Assembly (NCBI RefSeq): GCF_900100335.1
Contig: NZ_FNFE01000001.1
Span: 124,001 to 188,000 of the forward strand
Origin: Natronorubrum texcoconense
Lineage (GTDB): Archaea; Halobacteriota; Halobacteria; Halobacteriales; Natrialbaceae
Length of the DNA stretch: 64,000 nt
Direction of reading: 5' to 3'
Part shown: in pieces, positions 51,642 through 61,097 of the stretch
Layout: each line of letters opens with the position of its first letter
Position numbering within the stretch: the stretch's first letter is position 1
The notes under the pieces: generated by a model
What the model was told of the DNA's origin: nothing
What the model saw: only the letters and a program-made list of their open reading frames with translations
Databases searched by the model: none
Made by a program: the position numbers and the translations under genes

Positions 51642-51893
51642 ATGACCGAGGAGACGCTCACCAAAGCCGACGAGGGAAAACGAGTGCTGAACGCAGACGG
51701 GACCGAAGTCGGTCGACTCGTAGACGTCCACGACAATCGCGGCTACGTCGAACCGGATCCGGGCATCACGACGACGATCAAAGCGAAACTCGGCTGGGCG
51801 ACGAAGAGCGAGGACGCCCACCCGCTCGACGAGGGTAGTATCGAATCGATCACCGACGATGCGATCTATCTTCGGGGCACGCTCACCCACTGA
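51642..51893 (+). CDS. PRC-barrel-like domain protein
   Basis: An 83-residue protein. KADEGKRVLNADGTEVGRLV followed by DVHDNRGYVEPDPG is the beta-barrel pattern of PRC domains: a strand, a turn with DG, and a G-x-V strand. Such domains appear in photosynthetic H subunits and the ribosome maturation factor RimM; single-domain haloarchaeal copies are common and unassigned. The frame is open upstream, but ATG 51642 gives the usual start MTEETL. It is convergent with prf1. Confidence 0.8.
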   Translation: MTEETLTKADEGKRVLNADGTEVGRLVDVHDNRGYVEPDPGITTTIKAKLGWATKSEDAHPLDEGSIESITDDAIYLRGTLTH

Positions 51894-51997
51894 GCGAGCG
51901 CCGCGCTCGCGAATCGGCTCGAGAGTCGAGGAGTGAGCACGGAGAATGACTCGCCGGTGAACTCGCGGAATCGCCAGTCAGGAGATGACGACCGTGT

Positions 51998-53257
51998 TTA
52001 GACGCCCGTACTGTACCGCAGGATGCCGGCGAAGCCGCCGAAGGCGTTGTAGAGCTGTTCGCCCTTCTCGAAGTCCGTCGAGATGAACTTGGTCTCGGTA
52101 CCGCGCTGTTCGGCGATCTCGATGAGGTGATCGATGGCGTCCTCGCGGTCATCCTCGGACGCCTCGACGTCGGCGCCGCAGTCGGTGCAGCTGTGTGACG
52201 GCGTGTTCTTCCGTCGGTCGACGACTTGGCGGTCGGTGTTGCCACACTCGCCGCAGTCGTAGGTGATGACGTCCTTCCGGAGGTCCTCGCTGATCAGGAG
52301 TCGATCGACGGCTCCCATCACGAGATTTCGCCGGGTCTGCTCGAAACCGTAGGTCGCGAGGTCGCCCGCGTTGAGCTGCTTGAAGAACTCCTCCATCTGC
52401 TGTTTGTCCTTCATCACCTCGGCGTCGGCCAGCGCCTCCTCGGCGTTGTCGACCAGATCCTTCAGGCCGGACTCGTCGGTGTAGGCGACGTCGAACTTCC
52501 CCAGAACTTTGTCCTGAATTTCGTGGTGGAGGTAGTCGCCGTCTAAGAACTCGTCTTTGGTGGGCGAGGGACCGCCGACGAGGATGCCGTCGAGTTCGTG
52601 GCGCTTGGCGACGAACAGGTCGTTCGCCATCCCGGCGACCTCCTGATAGAAGTTGTCGATGGCCTCGAGGCGCAGCCGGGCGAAACGCTGGGCGGACTGG
52701 CCACCCTTTCGCTGCTTGCCGGGGACCAGCGAGGAGGCGGACTTGACGGGCTCGATGCGTTTGCCCTTCAGCCAGCCGACGTTCGCCTCGCGTCGGTCGA
52801 GGACGATCAGGCCGTAGAGGCCCTTGTCCGCCAGCATGTTCTCGAGGGGCTCCGTCAGGAAGTCCGAGTCGCAGTGATAGCGGAACGACTCGACGGGTTG
52901 TGGCGGGCTCTCGAGGACTCTGGTGACCATCTCGGTTCGGCCGCCGCTGGAGTCGACCGCACCGGAGAACAGGACGAGTCCGTTGTCCGGCGGGTAGGTG
53001 TCGTAGTAGCGAAGCCGATCCTTGATACTCGTCAGTGCGTCCTGGACGGCCGTCCGAGTCTGCTTGGACTTGATGTTGGCCGCCTCGCTGTGTTCCTGGG
53101 TGACGTGCTGGACGACGTCACTGATCTGTCTATCGTCGGGCACGTAGATCGTTACGAGCTGTGTCCCGGAGCCGTCGAAGTCCTTGAGATCCTCGATAAC
53201 CTTCCGGAACTCGTATTTTTTCCGGTCGGATTGCTCCTGCTCGCCCTCCTGGCTCAT
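51998..53257 (-). CDS. prf1: Peptide chain release factor aRF1
   Basis: A 419-residue archaeal/eukaryotic release factor 1. Stop codons are recognised by the N domain containing NIKS (residues 61-64), and peptide release uses the GGQ loop in GKQRKGGQSAQ (Gly185-Gly186-Gln187). The C-terminal domain has a zinc-binding insertion with CGECG and CTDCG pairs. Length and order of domains match the family. ATG 53257 (MSQEGEQEQ) is chosen; 14 codons upstream in the same frame are unlikely to be translated. It is divergent from the MinD-like gene. Confidence 0.96.
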   Translation of the reverse strand: MSQEGEQEQSDRKKYEFRKVIEDLKDFDGSGTQLVTIYVPDDRQISDVVQHVTQEHSEAANIKSKQTRTAVQDALTSIKDRLRYYDTYPPDNGLVLFSGAVDSSGGRTEMVTRVLESPPQPVESFRYHCDSDFLTEPLENMLADKGLYGLIVLDRREANVGWLKGKRIEPVKSASSLVPGKQRKGGQSAQRFARLRLEAIDNFYQEVAGMANDLFVAKRHELDGILVGGPSPTKDEFLDGDYLHHEIQDKVLGKFDVAYTDESGLKDLVDNAEEALADAEVMKDKQQMEEFFKQLNAGDLATYGFEQTRRNLVMGAVDRLLISEDLRKDVITYDCGECGNTDRQVVDRRKNTPSHSCTDCGADVEASEDDREDAIDHLIEIAEQRGTETKFISTDFEKGEQLYNAFGGFAGILRYSTGV

Positions 53258-53410
53258 TGTCCGTACAAAACGGTGCTGTGGGTAAGAATCCTTTGACACA
53301 CCTGTCGACGTGGTACAGCGTGTCGGGAGAACGCGTGGTTACCAGTTCCAGTCGGATGCGTGTCAGTATCCGTTCGACTGCGAGACACAACTCGCGTGCT
53401 GACGTGACGA

Positions 53411-53416
53411 TTTAAG
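53411..53416 (+). promoter_or_regulatory. TATA box of the MinD-like gene
   Basis: TTTAAG lies 36-41 bases before ATG 53452. The transcript should therefore begin near 53438-53442 with a leader of about ten bases. Confidence 0.5.
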
Positions 53417-53451
53417 GTGCTCCCGTTCTACAGTCCGCACAGTACTTGAGT

Positions 53452-54360
53452 ATGTCTCACGAGACGGTCTATGCTATTGCGAGCGGGAAAGGTGGCGTCG
53501 GCAAAACGACGACGACGGTGAACCTCGGTACGGCCCTCGCGGAGGCCGGCGAGCGCGTCGCTGTCGTGGATGCCGACCTCGGAATGGCGAACCTCGCCGG
53601 GTTCGTCAGCCTGTCCCCCGACTCGACGACGCTTCACGACGTGTTGTCCGATGGTGCACCGATCGACGACGCCACCTATCGAATCACAGAGAACATCGTC
53701 GCGGTTCCGAGCGGCACCAGCCTCGACGAGTACGCCGACACCTCCCCCGAAGGGCTCAGCGACGTCGTCGCGGAGCTCCGGAACAAGTTCGACTACGTCT
53801 TTCTCGACGTCGGCGCGGGTGTCAGCCACGAAACCGTCCTCCCGCTCGGGCTGGCCGACGCGGTCATCCTCGTCTCGACGCCCGAGCCCGCGGCCATCCA
53901 CGACTCGAAGAAGACCCTCGAGTTGACCGAGCGCGCTGGCGGGGAGGTCGCCGGACTCGTCCTCACGCGAACCCGGCCCGAGAGCGACGTCTCCTACGAC
54001 GAGGTCGCCACTCGGCTGGAGACGCCCCTGCTCGGCACGATCCCCGAGGATCCGTCGGCCCGCGAGAGCGTCTACGCCGGCACGCCGCTGGTCGTCTACC
54101 GTCCCGACGGGCCGGCCGCCACCGCCTACAGACGGCTCGCGGCCGATCTGGCGGGGATCGAGATCCCGACCACGTCGACCGAATCGAGTGCGACGCCCGA
54201 CGGCGATCAGCCGACCGACAGTCTCGCCCAGTCCGACGACACCGATCCCGACAGCTCGAGCGCCAGTTCGACGGCCGACGACGGCGACGACTCCGGCGGC
54301 CGAGAGGCCGCTCACGACGACGTCTCGAGTGCGATCACCGAGGCGGAGTCGGATACCTGA
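53452..54360 (+). CDS. MinD/ParA-family ATPase
   Basis: A 302-residue P-loop ATPase of the SIMIBI class. The deviant Walker A GKGGVGKTTTTVNLG has the signature Lys of the Mrp/MinD family, followed by VVDADLGMANLAG and DYVFLDVGAGVSHETVLPLG (Walker B region). The last ~75 residues after residue 230 are Ser/Asp/Thr-rich and disordered. MinD-type proteins in haloarchaea position surface structures such as archaella and chemosensory arrays rather than the division septum; which paralogue this is cannot be told from sequence alone. ATG 53452 was chosen; a TTG two codons earlier is possible. Confidence 0.9.
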   Translation: MSHETVYAIASGKGGVGKTTTTVNLGTALAEAGERVAVVDADLGMANLAGFVSLSPDSTTLHDVLSDGAPIDDATYRITENIVAVPSGTSLDEYADTSPEGLSDVVAELRNKFDYVFLDVGAGVSHETVLPLGLADAVILVSTPEPAAIHDSKKTLELTERAGGEVAGLVLTRTRPESDVSYDEVATRLETPLLGTIPEDPSARESVYAGTPLVVYRPDGPAATAYRRLAADLAGIEIPTTSTESSATPDGDQPTDSLAQSDDTDPDSSSASSTADDGDDSGGREAAHDDVSSAITEAESDT

Positions 54361-54681
54361 GTGCGGAATCCGGATTTTCGCTCGGTTTCACGCTCGCGAA
54401 CGGTCCCGATCGTCCAGTAAGGGGTTCCTGTCCGATCGTATCGCCGGGAAGACCGCTGGGAGGCAGGCACCGATGACTGTCTCGAAATCACGACATTCTG
54501 GCCAGTTAGTCTGTACTGAACGGAGTAACGACCGCCATCCGAAGCCGTCTATCACTGATTCGACGCCGACAGCGCGTCGCTCCCGCCGCCTCACCGATTC
54601 TCGTGGGTGAAATCCCATCGTCACGCGCCACAGACTGTAACGAACTGATTACTAATCATATCCGTTATCGATGGCTCGACC
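54361..54681. other. Intergenic region, nothing recognised
   Basis: About 320 bases between the MinD-like gene and the lipoprotein gene. No convincing frame, hairpin or RNA gene is visible. The AT-rich ACTAATCATATCC near 54650-54662 is the likely promoter zone of the lipoprotein gene. Confidence 0.4.
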
Positions 54682-55215
54682 ATGGAGCGACGAAAAATCC
54701 TCCTCGGCAGTGGCGCAGCGCTCGCAACCGCACTGGCTGGTTGTTCCGGCAGCGAAACAAGTGACGGATCGGACGACGATGACGACGGCTCCGATCCGGA
54801 TCCCAACGGAAACGACAAAGAAAACGGTGACGACAACGGCGACCACGACACCGACGGAACCAACACGGACGACGTGCCCGGCTTCGACGGGAAGAAACTG
54901 GACGTCGACAGCGACGCAATCTCGGTCAAAGCGATCGACAAGAAAGGCGACAAACTCGAGGTCCTCGTGGAGACGGACATCACCGACCACGAGAAATTGT
55001 ACGCCGAACTGAAGTCCCTCGCGGACGACCACGACGACGCGATCGTGGATATCGAGGCGTTCATCGCCGAGATCAAGACCGTCGAGTGGATCATCGAACA
55101 CAGCGGCACGACGGTCGCCTCGTTCTACGTCAACGTCGACTGGATCGTCAGCTACCTCCAGAACGAACTCTCGAAAGACGAGTTCTACGACAAGGTCAAG
55201 CAGACGGCCGAGTGA
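54682..55215 (+). CDS. Tat-exported lipoprotein, unknown function
   Basis: A 177-residue protein. MERRKILLGSGAALATALAG then Cys21 is a twin-arginine lipoprotein signal. An acidic linker (about residues 25-65) leads to a folded C-terminal domain (about 70-177) containing LDVDSDAISVKAIDKKGDKL and VEWIIEHSGTTVASFYVNVD, with alternating strands and helices. I recognise the pattern as a haloarchaeal surface-lipoprotein type but not a named family. It is monocistronic, with argS convergent downstream. Confidence 0.75.
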   Translation: MERRKILLGSGAALATALAGCSGSETSDGSDDDDDGSDPDPNGNDKENGDDNGDHDTDGTNTDDVPGFDGKKLDVDSDAISVKAIDKKGDKLEVLVETDITDHEKLYAELKSLADDHDDAIVDIEAFIAEIKTVEWIIEHSGTTVASFYVNVDWIVSYLQNELSKDEFYDKVKQTAE

Positions 55216-55531
55216 CGGAACGCTCGAGCGAACGTCCACGCGGCCCGATACGGCGACTCGACTTTTTCGAACGACGACCCAATTAGTGGCAGGTACCGAC
55301 CGAACCGGTTAGCGCCGAGTACCGAACGAAGCGTTCCGTCGACGGCCCGCGCAGACCCGTGTCGTGGCGACTCGACGGTTGGTAGTTGCGCCGGCGTAGT
55401 GTTCGAATCGCTCATGAACGCCGCATTCGTGGGCGAGCAGCGTGCAGTGTGGCGGCCGACTTCCGAGCCCTCCATCCGAACGGGAACTCCCGTGAGTAAT
55501 GCGACCGATCCGCAAAACACAGAAACTACTG
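55216..55531. other. Intergenic region, nothing recognised
   Basis: About 315 bases between convergent genes (lipoprotein and argS). I see no terminator hairpin with T-run, no RNA gene and no supported frame. Confidence 0.4.
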
Positions 55532-57319
55532 CTACATCGAGCGCGGCGGTTCGACGCCGAGGACCGACAGCGCGTTCGCGACCGTGTGTTTCGAAGCCGC
55601 TACGAGCGCGAGTCGCGCCTCGCGAACCTCGGGATCGACGTCGTCGGCCAGCACGGGACACTCCCGGTAGAAGGCGTTGAATCGGTCGGCGAACGTGCGC
55701 GTGTAGGTCGCGATCTGGTGGGGTTCGAGATCGTCGGCCGCCTCGTCGACGACCGCCGGGAACCGGGCGATTGTCTCGAGCAGGTCACGCTCGGCTTCGG
55801 TCGCGAGCAGGTCGGCCTCGAGCGACTCGAGTTCGATATCCTGCGTCGCGAGGCCGGTGTCCGGATCTAGTCCGGCCTCCTCCAGAATGCCACAGCAGCG
55901 CGCGTGGACGTACTGGACGTACGGCGCGGACTGGGCCTCGAAGTCGAGGGCCTGCTCCCACTCGAAGGTGATCGCCTTCGTCGGCTGTTTGGAGACGATA
56001 TCGTAGCGGACCGCACCGATGCCGACCTGGTGGGCGATTCGCTCGATATCGTCCTCGTCTAAGTCGTCGTCGCGGATGCGGTCGTCCAGTCGGTCCTCGA
56101 CCTCCTGGCGGGCGCGGTCGATGGCCTCGTCGAGCAGGTCGTCGAGGTCGACGCCGGTGCCACGACGCGTGCTCATCTTCCCCTCGGGCAGATTGACGTA
56201 GGAGTAGAGCACCTGCTGGAGCCCCTCGGTGTCGTTTCCGAGCAACTCGAGCGTGGTGTCGAGTTGGCGGGCCTGCAGTTTGTGGTCCTCGCCGAGTACC
56301 GTCACCGCGCGGTCGTAGTTGTCGAACTTCCACTCGTGGTGGGCCAGGTCGCGGGTCGCGTAGAGGGAGGTCCCGTCTGAGCGCAGGAAGACGAGGTTCT
56401 TGTCGATGCCGTGCGCTTCGAGCTCGAGCTGCCAGGCGTCCTCCTCGTAGACGGCCTCGTCGAGCTCTTTCAGGCGGGCGACGAGGTCGTTGGTGTCGCC
56501 GTTGCGCATAAAGCGCGTCTCCTTGACGAACTCGTCGAACTCGGCAGGAAGGCGTGCGAGACAGCCCTTCATCCCCGAGAGCACCTGGTCGACGACCTCG
56601 CTGACGCGTTCGTAGGCCGACTCGTCGCCGGCCTCGAGCCCCTGCATGATCGACTCGATCTCGGCTTCGGCGGCCTCGCGGTCGGCTTCGGAGGCGTTCT
56701 CGAGGTAGGCGTTCCCTTTCCGGTAGTAGCGCACGAGATCGTACTCGATGCGGTCGCGTTCCGGCTCACCGTCGAGGTCGTCCTCGTCGAAGGTCTCGTA
56801 GGCCCACGTGAAGACGGCCATCTGCCGACCCGCGTCGTTGACGTAGTAGTGGCGGTCGACGTCGTAGCCGGCGATATCGAGCAGGTTCGCCACCGCGTCG
56901 CCGATGATCGGGTTTCGCGCGCGGCCGACGTGGACCGGTCCCGTCGGGTTCGCGCTGGTGTGCTCGACGACGACGCTTTCCTCGCGATCCTCGAGCGCGC
57001 CGTAGGACTCGTCCGTGCCGGCCGTCAGCGTCTCCGCGAAGTAGGCGTCGCTCGGCAGGAAGTTGAGGTACGGCCCCTGCGTCTGGATCTCCGAGACGTA
57101 AGTCAACTCGTCGGCGTCGATCTCGTCGGCGAGCTGGCCGGCGACCTGGGGCGGCGGCGCGCCGGCTTCGCTGGCGAGTCGAAAGGCCACACTCGAGGCG
57201 AGCACGCTCTCGACGTCTTCCGGCGGTTCTTCGATCCCGAGGTCGTCCGTCGGGAACTCGAGTTCGGAGAGCGCCCCCTCGAGGGCGGCCTCGACCTCCG
57301 TGCGCAAAGAGAGGAACAT
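55532..57319 (-). CDS. argS: Arginyl-tRNA synthetase
   Basis: A 595-residue class I synthetase that charges tRNA-Arg. The HIGH-like motif is [18 protein letters not shown], and the KMSK-like motif is in [11 protein letters not shown]. An N-terminal Add1 domain ([18 protein letters not shown]) and the C-terminal DALR anticodon domain ([20 protein letters not shown], ending [10 protein letters not shown]) are present. Length is normal. It is followed after 130 bases by udk on the same strand's upstream side, which is transcribed separately. Confidence 0.95.
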   Translation of the reverse strand: MFLSLRTEVEAALEGALSELEFPTDDLGIEEPPEDVESVLASSVAFRLASEAGAPPPQVAGQLADEIDADELTYVSEIQTQGPYLNFLPSDAYFAETLTAGTDESYGALEDREESVVVEHTSANPTGPVHVGRARNPIIGDAVANLLDIAGYDVDRHYYVNDAGRQMAVFTWAYETFDEDDLDGEPERDRIEYDLVRYYRKGNAYLENASEADREAAEAEIESIMQGLEAGDESAYERVSEVVDQVLSGMKGCLARLPAEFDEFVKETRFMRNGDTNDLVARLKELDEAVYEEDAWQLELEAHGIDKNLVFLRSDGTSLYATRDLAHHEWKFDNYDRAVTVLGEDHKLQARQLDTTLELLGNDTEGLQQVLYSYVNLPEGKMSTRRGTGVDLDDLLDEAIDRARQEVEDRLDDRIRDDDLDEDDIERIAHQVGIGAVRYDIVSKQPTKAITFEWEQALDFEAQSAPYVQYVHARCCGILEEAGLDPDTGLATQDIELESLEADLLATEAERDLLETIARFPAVVDEAADDLEPHQIATYTRTFADRFNAFYRECPVLADDVDPEVREARLALVAASKHTVANALSVLGVEPPRSM

Positions 57320-57449
57320 ACCCGCTCGTATTCAGGGCTCGAGTAAAGGAATGTCGGGTTTCGCTCGCGTCGCGGGATCGGTCGTCTCCGTTGCGAGATC
57401 GAATATCTCTGTTTCGGGTCCGTCCGTCACTCCGGGGCGGAATCCCCGA

Positions 57450-58130
57450 TCACTCCGTCCTCGGGCCGTCGAACGACAGTTCGGCGGGGAGTTCGGGGTC
57501 GGGGTCGGTCCCGTCGGTCGCGAGTTCGGACTGTACCTTCTCGATCAGCAGGTCGACCGCCATCCGATTCGCCCCTTCGGGGATGATGACGTCCGCGTTC
57601 TTCTTCGTCGGTTCGACGAACTGCTCGTGCATCGGCTTGACCGTCCCGAGGTACTGTTCGATCACCCCCTCCAGGTCTCGCCCGCGGTCGATGACGTCGC
57701 GTTCGATCCGTCGCAGGATTCGGACGTCCGCGTCGGTCATCACGTACACCCGGAGGTCGAGCATCTCGAGGATGTCGTCGTCGTACAGCGAGAGAATGCC
57801 CTCGAGCACGATCACGTCCGTCGGCTCGACGGTCACGCGCTCGTCCTTGCGGTTGTGGATTTCGAAGTCGTACTGTGGCATCTCGACGGCCTGGCCCATG
57901 AGTAGGCTGTTGAGGTGCTCCTGCAGGAGCTCCCACTCGAAGGCAGAAGGATGATCGTAGTTGACGTCCGCCCGCTCTTCGAACGCGAGATGCGAGAGGT
58001 CCTGATAGTAGTTGTCGAGCGGGATACGGGTGACCGCTTCGCCGACCGTTTCGGCGACGGTCCGCGAGACGGTCGTCTTCCCGGCTCCCGTCCCGCCGGC
58101 GATCCCGATGACGAACGACGGTATACTCAT
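57450..58130 (-). CDS. udk: Uridine kinase
   Basis: A 226-residue P-loop kinase that phosphorylates uridine or cytidine. Walker A is GIAGGTGAGKTTVSR at residues 9-23, followed by RIPLDNYYQDLSHL (the uridine-binding D-x-YY) and DVIVLEGILSLYDDDI. The lid and C-terminal segments (RRIERDVIDRGRDLEGVIEQ and NADVIIPEGANRMAVDLL) are typical of Udk/PRK-like kinases. ATG 58130 (MSIPSFVIGIAGG) is the natural start; the longer frame upstream lacks conservation. Confidence 0.92.
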   Translation of the reverse strand: MSIPSFVIGIAGGTGAGKTTVSRTVAETVGEAVTRIPLDNYYQDLSHLAFEERADVNYDHPSAFEWELLQEHLNSLLMGQAVEMPQYDFEIHNRKDERVTVEPTDVIVLEGILSLYDDDILEMLDLRVYVMTDADVRILRRIERDVIDRGRDLEGVIEQYLGTVKPMHEQFVEPTKKNADVIIPEGANRMAVDLLIEKVQSELATDGTDPDPELPAELSFDGPRTE

Positions 58131-58263
58131 CGTCCGATCCTGGGTCGGATGGCTATTGAATCCCCTGATCTCGACTCGATCCGACGGAGACAGTGTACTT
58201 CTGATGACACACTGCGAGCTCACTCGATCGCTACTCGAATCACGCCGCAGCCTCGCCGAACCG

Positions 58264-58800
58264 TCACTCGAACCATACCGCAGCCTCGCGAAACCGCTCC
58301 TCGTGAATGGGCCGGAACGTCTCGCCCGACGCGTCGAACTCGGCGGGCGACCAGAACCGCGCCGCGCTCGCGTCGCTGCCGGCTGCCAGTTCGCCCGTCG
58401 CGTCGGCCCGATCCGCGACGTAGTGAACCGTCAGCACGTGTTTGTCCTCCCGCGGCGGCATCGTCGTCGCGTCGAGGAGTTCGAGCGCGCCGGGATCGAC
58501 GACGACGCCGGTCTCCTCCTCGAGTTCGCGGACCGCAGCGGTCTCGGGAGATTCACCGACCTCCATGTGGCCGCCGGGGATCGTCCACTCGCCGACGCCC
58601 GGCGGCACGGCTCGCTCGACGCAGAGCACCGCAGGGACCTCGGCCGATCGATCGACGACAGCGACGCTCGCACAGGGGACCGGGTTGTGCCAGACGACGT
58701 CTCCGCAGGTCGGACAGCGCTCGCGCTCGCGGCCGTCGAACGCGGTCGTCTCGAGAGACGTGCCACAGTGGGGACAGAACTCAGCTGGACGGCTGACCAT
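58264..58800 (-). CDS. NUDIX hydrolase with N-terminal zinc ribbon
   Basis: A 178-residue protein. A zinc ribbon (Cys9, Cys12, Cys29, Cys32 in FCPHCGTS and RCPTCGD) precedes a Nudix domain with GGHMEVGESPETAAVREL followed by EEETGV, matching the Nudix box. The combination resembles NADH pyrophosphatase (NudC-like) proteins, though the NudC-specific downstream motif is not evident. The probable role is hydrolysis of a nucleotide-linked diphosphate. It lies between udk and thrC on the same strand. Confidence 0.87.
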   Translation of the reverse strand: MVSRPAEFCPHCGTSLETTAFDGRERERCPTCGDVVWHNPVPCASVAVVDRSAEVPAVLCVERAVPPGVGEWTIPGGHMEVGESPETAAVRELEEETGVVVDPGALELLDATTMPPREDKHVLTVHYVADRADATGELAAGSDASAARFWSPAEFDASGETFRPIHEERFREAAVWFE

Positions 58801-58867
58801 CTACGGTGGTGTCCGCACCGGGGGTATCAAAGCGTTTTCAATCCGGGAACGGTCATCGAGCCGAGGG

Positions 58868-59980
58868 TTAGAGCGTCTTGAGTCCGCTGCCAGTTAGTGG
58901 CACGACGACGTCTGCGTCGTCCTCGAGGACGCCCAGCTCTCGGTACTCCTCGAGCGCTGCGGGCGCGACCGCGCAGGTGGGTTCGACGTAGAACCCGCCG
59001 CGATGGAGCCGATCGAGTGCCGTTTCGACGGGATCCGAGCCGAGTGCGATGGCGTCGCCGTCGGTCGCCTCGATGGCGGCGAGAATTTCGTCCTTTCGGG
59101 CGGGCTTCTCGATCCTGATGCCGTCAGCGATGTCGGCGCCGTCGGCACCGTCGGCGTCCTCCTCGGTCTGTCTTCCGTCGAGTTCGTCGACGATGGGGGT
59201 GTATCCCGTCGCTTGTGCGCCCAGAAGCCGAGGCATGCCGTCGATGATACCGGCCTCGTTGAGCAGCGAGAAGCCGCGGTACGCGCCGAGAAAGAGCGTT
59301 CCGTGGCCGATCGGGAGCACGACAGCGTCGGGGACGGTCCAGCCCTGCTGGGCGGCGATTTCGAACGCGAACGTCATCGTACCCGCGTAGAAGGCCGGGT
59401 TCCAGGCGTGGCTGGCGTACCAGCCCTCGCCGGACTCGACGGCGTCGATACAGGCATCGGTCACGTCCTGGCGGTTGCCGTCGATCCGAACCGGGCGTGC
59501 GTCGGCCCGCTGGATCGTCATCAGCTTCGACTGCTTGACGTCGGCCGGAACGTAGATGTCCGCCTCGATGCCGGCGCGGGCCGCGTAGGTCGCGATGGCG
59601 GCCCCGGCGTTCCCCGAGGAGTCCTCGATGACCTTGTCGACGCCGAGTTCGACGGCCCGCGAGAGCGTCGTCGTCGCCCCGCGGTCCTTGAACGAGCCCG
59701 TCGGGAAGACGTACTCGAGTTTGAACTGAGCGTCCCACTCGGGAGCCTCGACGAGCGGCGTAAAGCCCTCGTGGAAGGTCACGTGTTTCTCGATCGGCAG
59801 GAACTCGAAGAACGTCCAGAGCCCCTCGGTGGTATCTAAGCTGTGCAGCGGAAGCGGGTCGCCCTGTGGATGTGGCCGTTCGGTGAACTCGAGGGCGTGG
59901 CCGCAGTTACAGCGCCACGGCTCGTTCGGTCCGGCTTCGTAGACGACGTCGCAGTTTGGACAGGTGAGATCTGCAGGCAT
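58868..59980 (-). CDS. thrC: Threonine synthase
   Basis: A 370-residue PLP-dependent enzyme of fold type II that converts O-phosphohomoserine to threonine. The PLP lysine is Lys98 in PTGSFKDRGAT. Four cysteines near the N-terminus (Cys7, Cys10, Cys24, Cys26: LTCPNCD and RCNCG) suggest a small zinc ribbon, as found in some archaeal homologues. EDSSGNAGAAIATYAARAG is the phosphate-binding asparagine loop region. The enzyme is somewhat shorter than the bacterial long type. It lies one base after an aspartoacylase-like gene and is probably co-transcribed with it. A paralogous role is possible because haloarchaea often have several ThrC-like proteins. Confidence 0.88.
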   Translation of the reverse strand: MPADLTCPNCDVVYEAGPNEPWRCNCGHALEFTERPHPQGDPLPLHSLDTTEGLWTFFEFLPIEKHVTFHEGFTPLVEAPEWDAQFKLEYVFPTGSFKDRGATTTLSRAVELGVDKVIEDSSGNAGAAIATYAARAGIEADIYVPADVKQSKLMTIQRADARPVRIDGNRQDVTDACIDAVESGEGWYASHAWNPAFYAGTMTFAFEIAAQQGWTVPDAVVLPIGHGTLFLGAYRGFSLLNEAGIIDGMPRLLGAQATGYTPIVDELDGRQTEEDADGADGADIADGIRIEKPARKDEILAAIEATDGDAIALGSDPVETALDRLHRGGFYVEPTCAVAPAALEEYRELGVLEDDADVVVPLTGSGLKTL

Positions 59981-59981
59981 G

Positions 59982-60941
59982 TTAGTAGTCGTCGATGTCG
60001 GTGGCGACGGAGCAGACGTACTCGCCCGTCGCGACCTGCGGCAGTCGTCGCGTGCGCCAGAGAATACCGGTGCTGTCGGCCGTCACCTCGGCTTTCGGTT
60101 CGCCGAAGGGGGTCGTCACCTCGAACAGCGTCTCGCCGCCGCGAACCCGGTCGCCCAGCTCCTTCCGGAACGAGACGAGTCCACCGCTCGGTGCACCGTA
60201 CTGTTCGAATCCGCGAGCGCGGGTCTGCTCTTCGATGTCGACGCTCCCGTCGAGAAAGCCGTAGTGAGTGAGGACGTTGAAGACGCCGTCGACCCCCTTC
60301 TGGATGCTCGCCTCGTCCCAGCCGACGGCTCCGCCGAGTTCGGGGTCGACGGTCGGGACCCCCTCGTCCGGTGCTGCACGGGCGAGTTGGCCGTCCGGTC
60401 CCTTCTGATCTAAAATGTGCCCACAGCCGAACACCTTCGCCAGTTCGAGACAGTCCTTGTGGAGTCGGTGGCGTTTGCCACAGCGAACGCGGACCTCGTC
60501 GATCATTCGGCTGGTCGATCCCTGGTGGAGATCGAGGATCAGGTCGGCTCGCGTTGCCGCCTCGTACGTCGCGGCCGCGATCCGCTCGCTCGAGGTGCCG
60601 GTCTCGTTGCCGGGATAGGCCCGGTTCATCTTCGTGTCGTCGATCGGGTTGCGGTGTTCGGCGATCTGAAACGCGTGGTAGTTGACGATCCCGGTAATCA
60701 GGATCGTTCCCGCGAGCTCCGACGGATCGAGTTTCGGAACGACGCGCTGAATTACGCCGACCCCGTTGAGTTCGTCACCGTCGCTCGCCGCCTGCATGTA
60801 CAGCGTCTTTCCCGGCCGTTCGCCGTTGATTACGGCGACCGGCAGACCGAACGGTGACCCATCCCGGGTCTCCCCCACCTCGAGACGGCCCGTATCGATC
60901 TCGCCGGGATCAGCGCTCGCCGTTCCGAGCGTCGTCGTCAT
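59982..60941 (-). CDS. Succinylglutamate desuccinylase/aspartoacylase family protein (M14-like zinc hydrolase)
   Basis: A 319-residue protein of the AstE/AspA superfamily. The chain shows LYMQAASDGDELNGVGVIQR (HG-D-E equivalent region with the first metal ligands altered to SDGDE), NRAYPGNETGTSSERIAAA, DLILDLHQGSTSRM (metal-binding His) and a C-terminal beta domain SGGLVSFRKELGDRVRGGET. Members cleave N-acyl amino acids or similar amides with zinc. The usual first His of HGDE is replaced by Ser (ASDGDE), so metal binding or activity may differ. It is the first gene of a two-gene unit with thrC, one base apart. The product could supply or process an amino acid, but this is inference. Confidence 0.82.
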   Translation of the reverse strand: MTTTLGTASADPGEIDTGRLEVGETRDGSPFGLPVAVINGERPGKTLYMQAASDGDELNGVGVIQRVVPKLDPSELAGTILITGIVNYHAFQIAEHRNPIDDTKMNRAYPGNETGTSSERIAAATYEAATRADLILDLHQGSTSRMIDEVRVRCGKRHRLHKDCLELAKVFGCGHILDQKGPDGQLARAAPDEGVPTVDPELGGAVGWDEASIQKGVDGVFNVLTHYGFLDGSVDIEEQTRARGFEQYGAPSGGLVSFRKELGDRVRGGETLFEVTTPFGEPKAEVTADSTGILWRTRRLPQVATGEYVCSVATDIDDY

Positions 60942-61097
60942 GTGCCTGCAGACGGACCCGTTCGTCTTTATTGGTTCGGTGTCCGCCAGCAAGCACTGGG
61001 TTCGAACGGTCGTCGCTCTACGAAAACATCTGTCACTTCGCCTCGGTTCGATCGACGGTGAGAGCGGGACGCCTGCGACGAAACGCGTTCGACGCCC

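Noticed and set aside
51382..51645. 87-codon plus frame before the PRC-barrel-like gene
   Set aside because: It overlaps the next start, lacks a promoter and has no recognisable features.
54388..54624. 78-codon minus frame in the intergenic region
   Set aside because: Arg-rich shadow-like product; no support from promoter or family.
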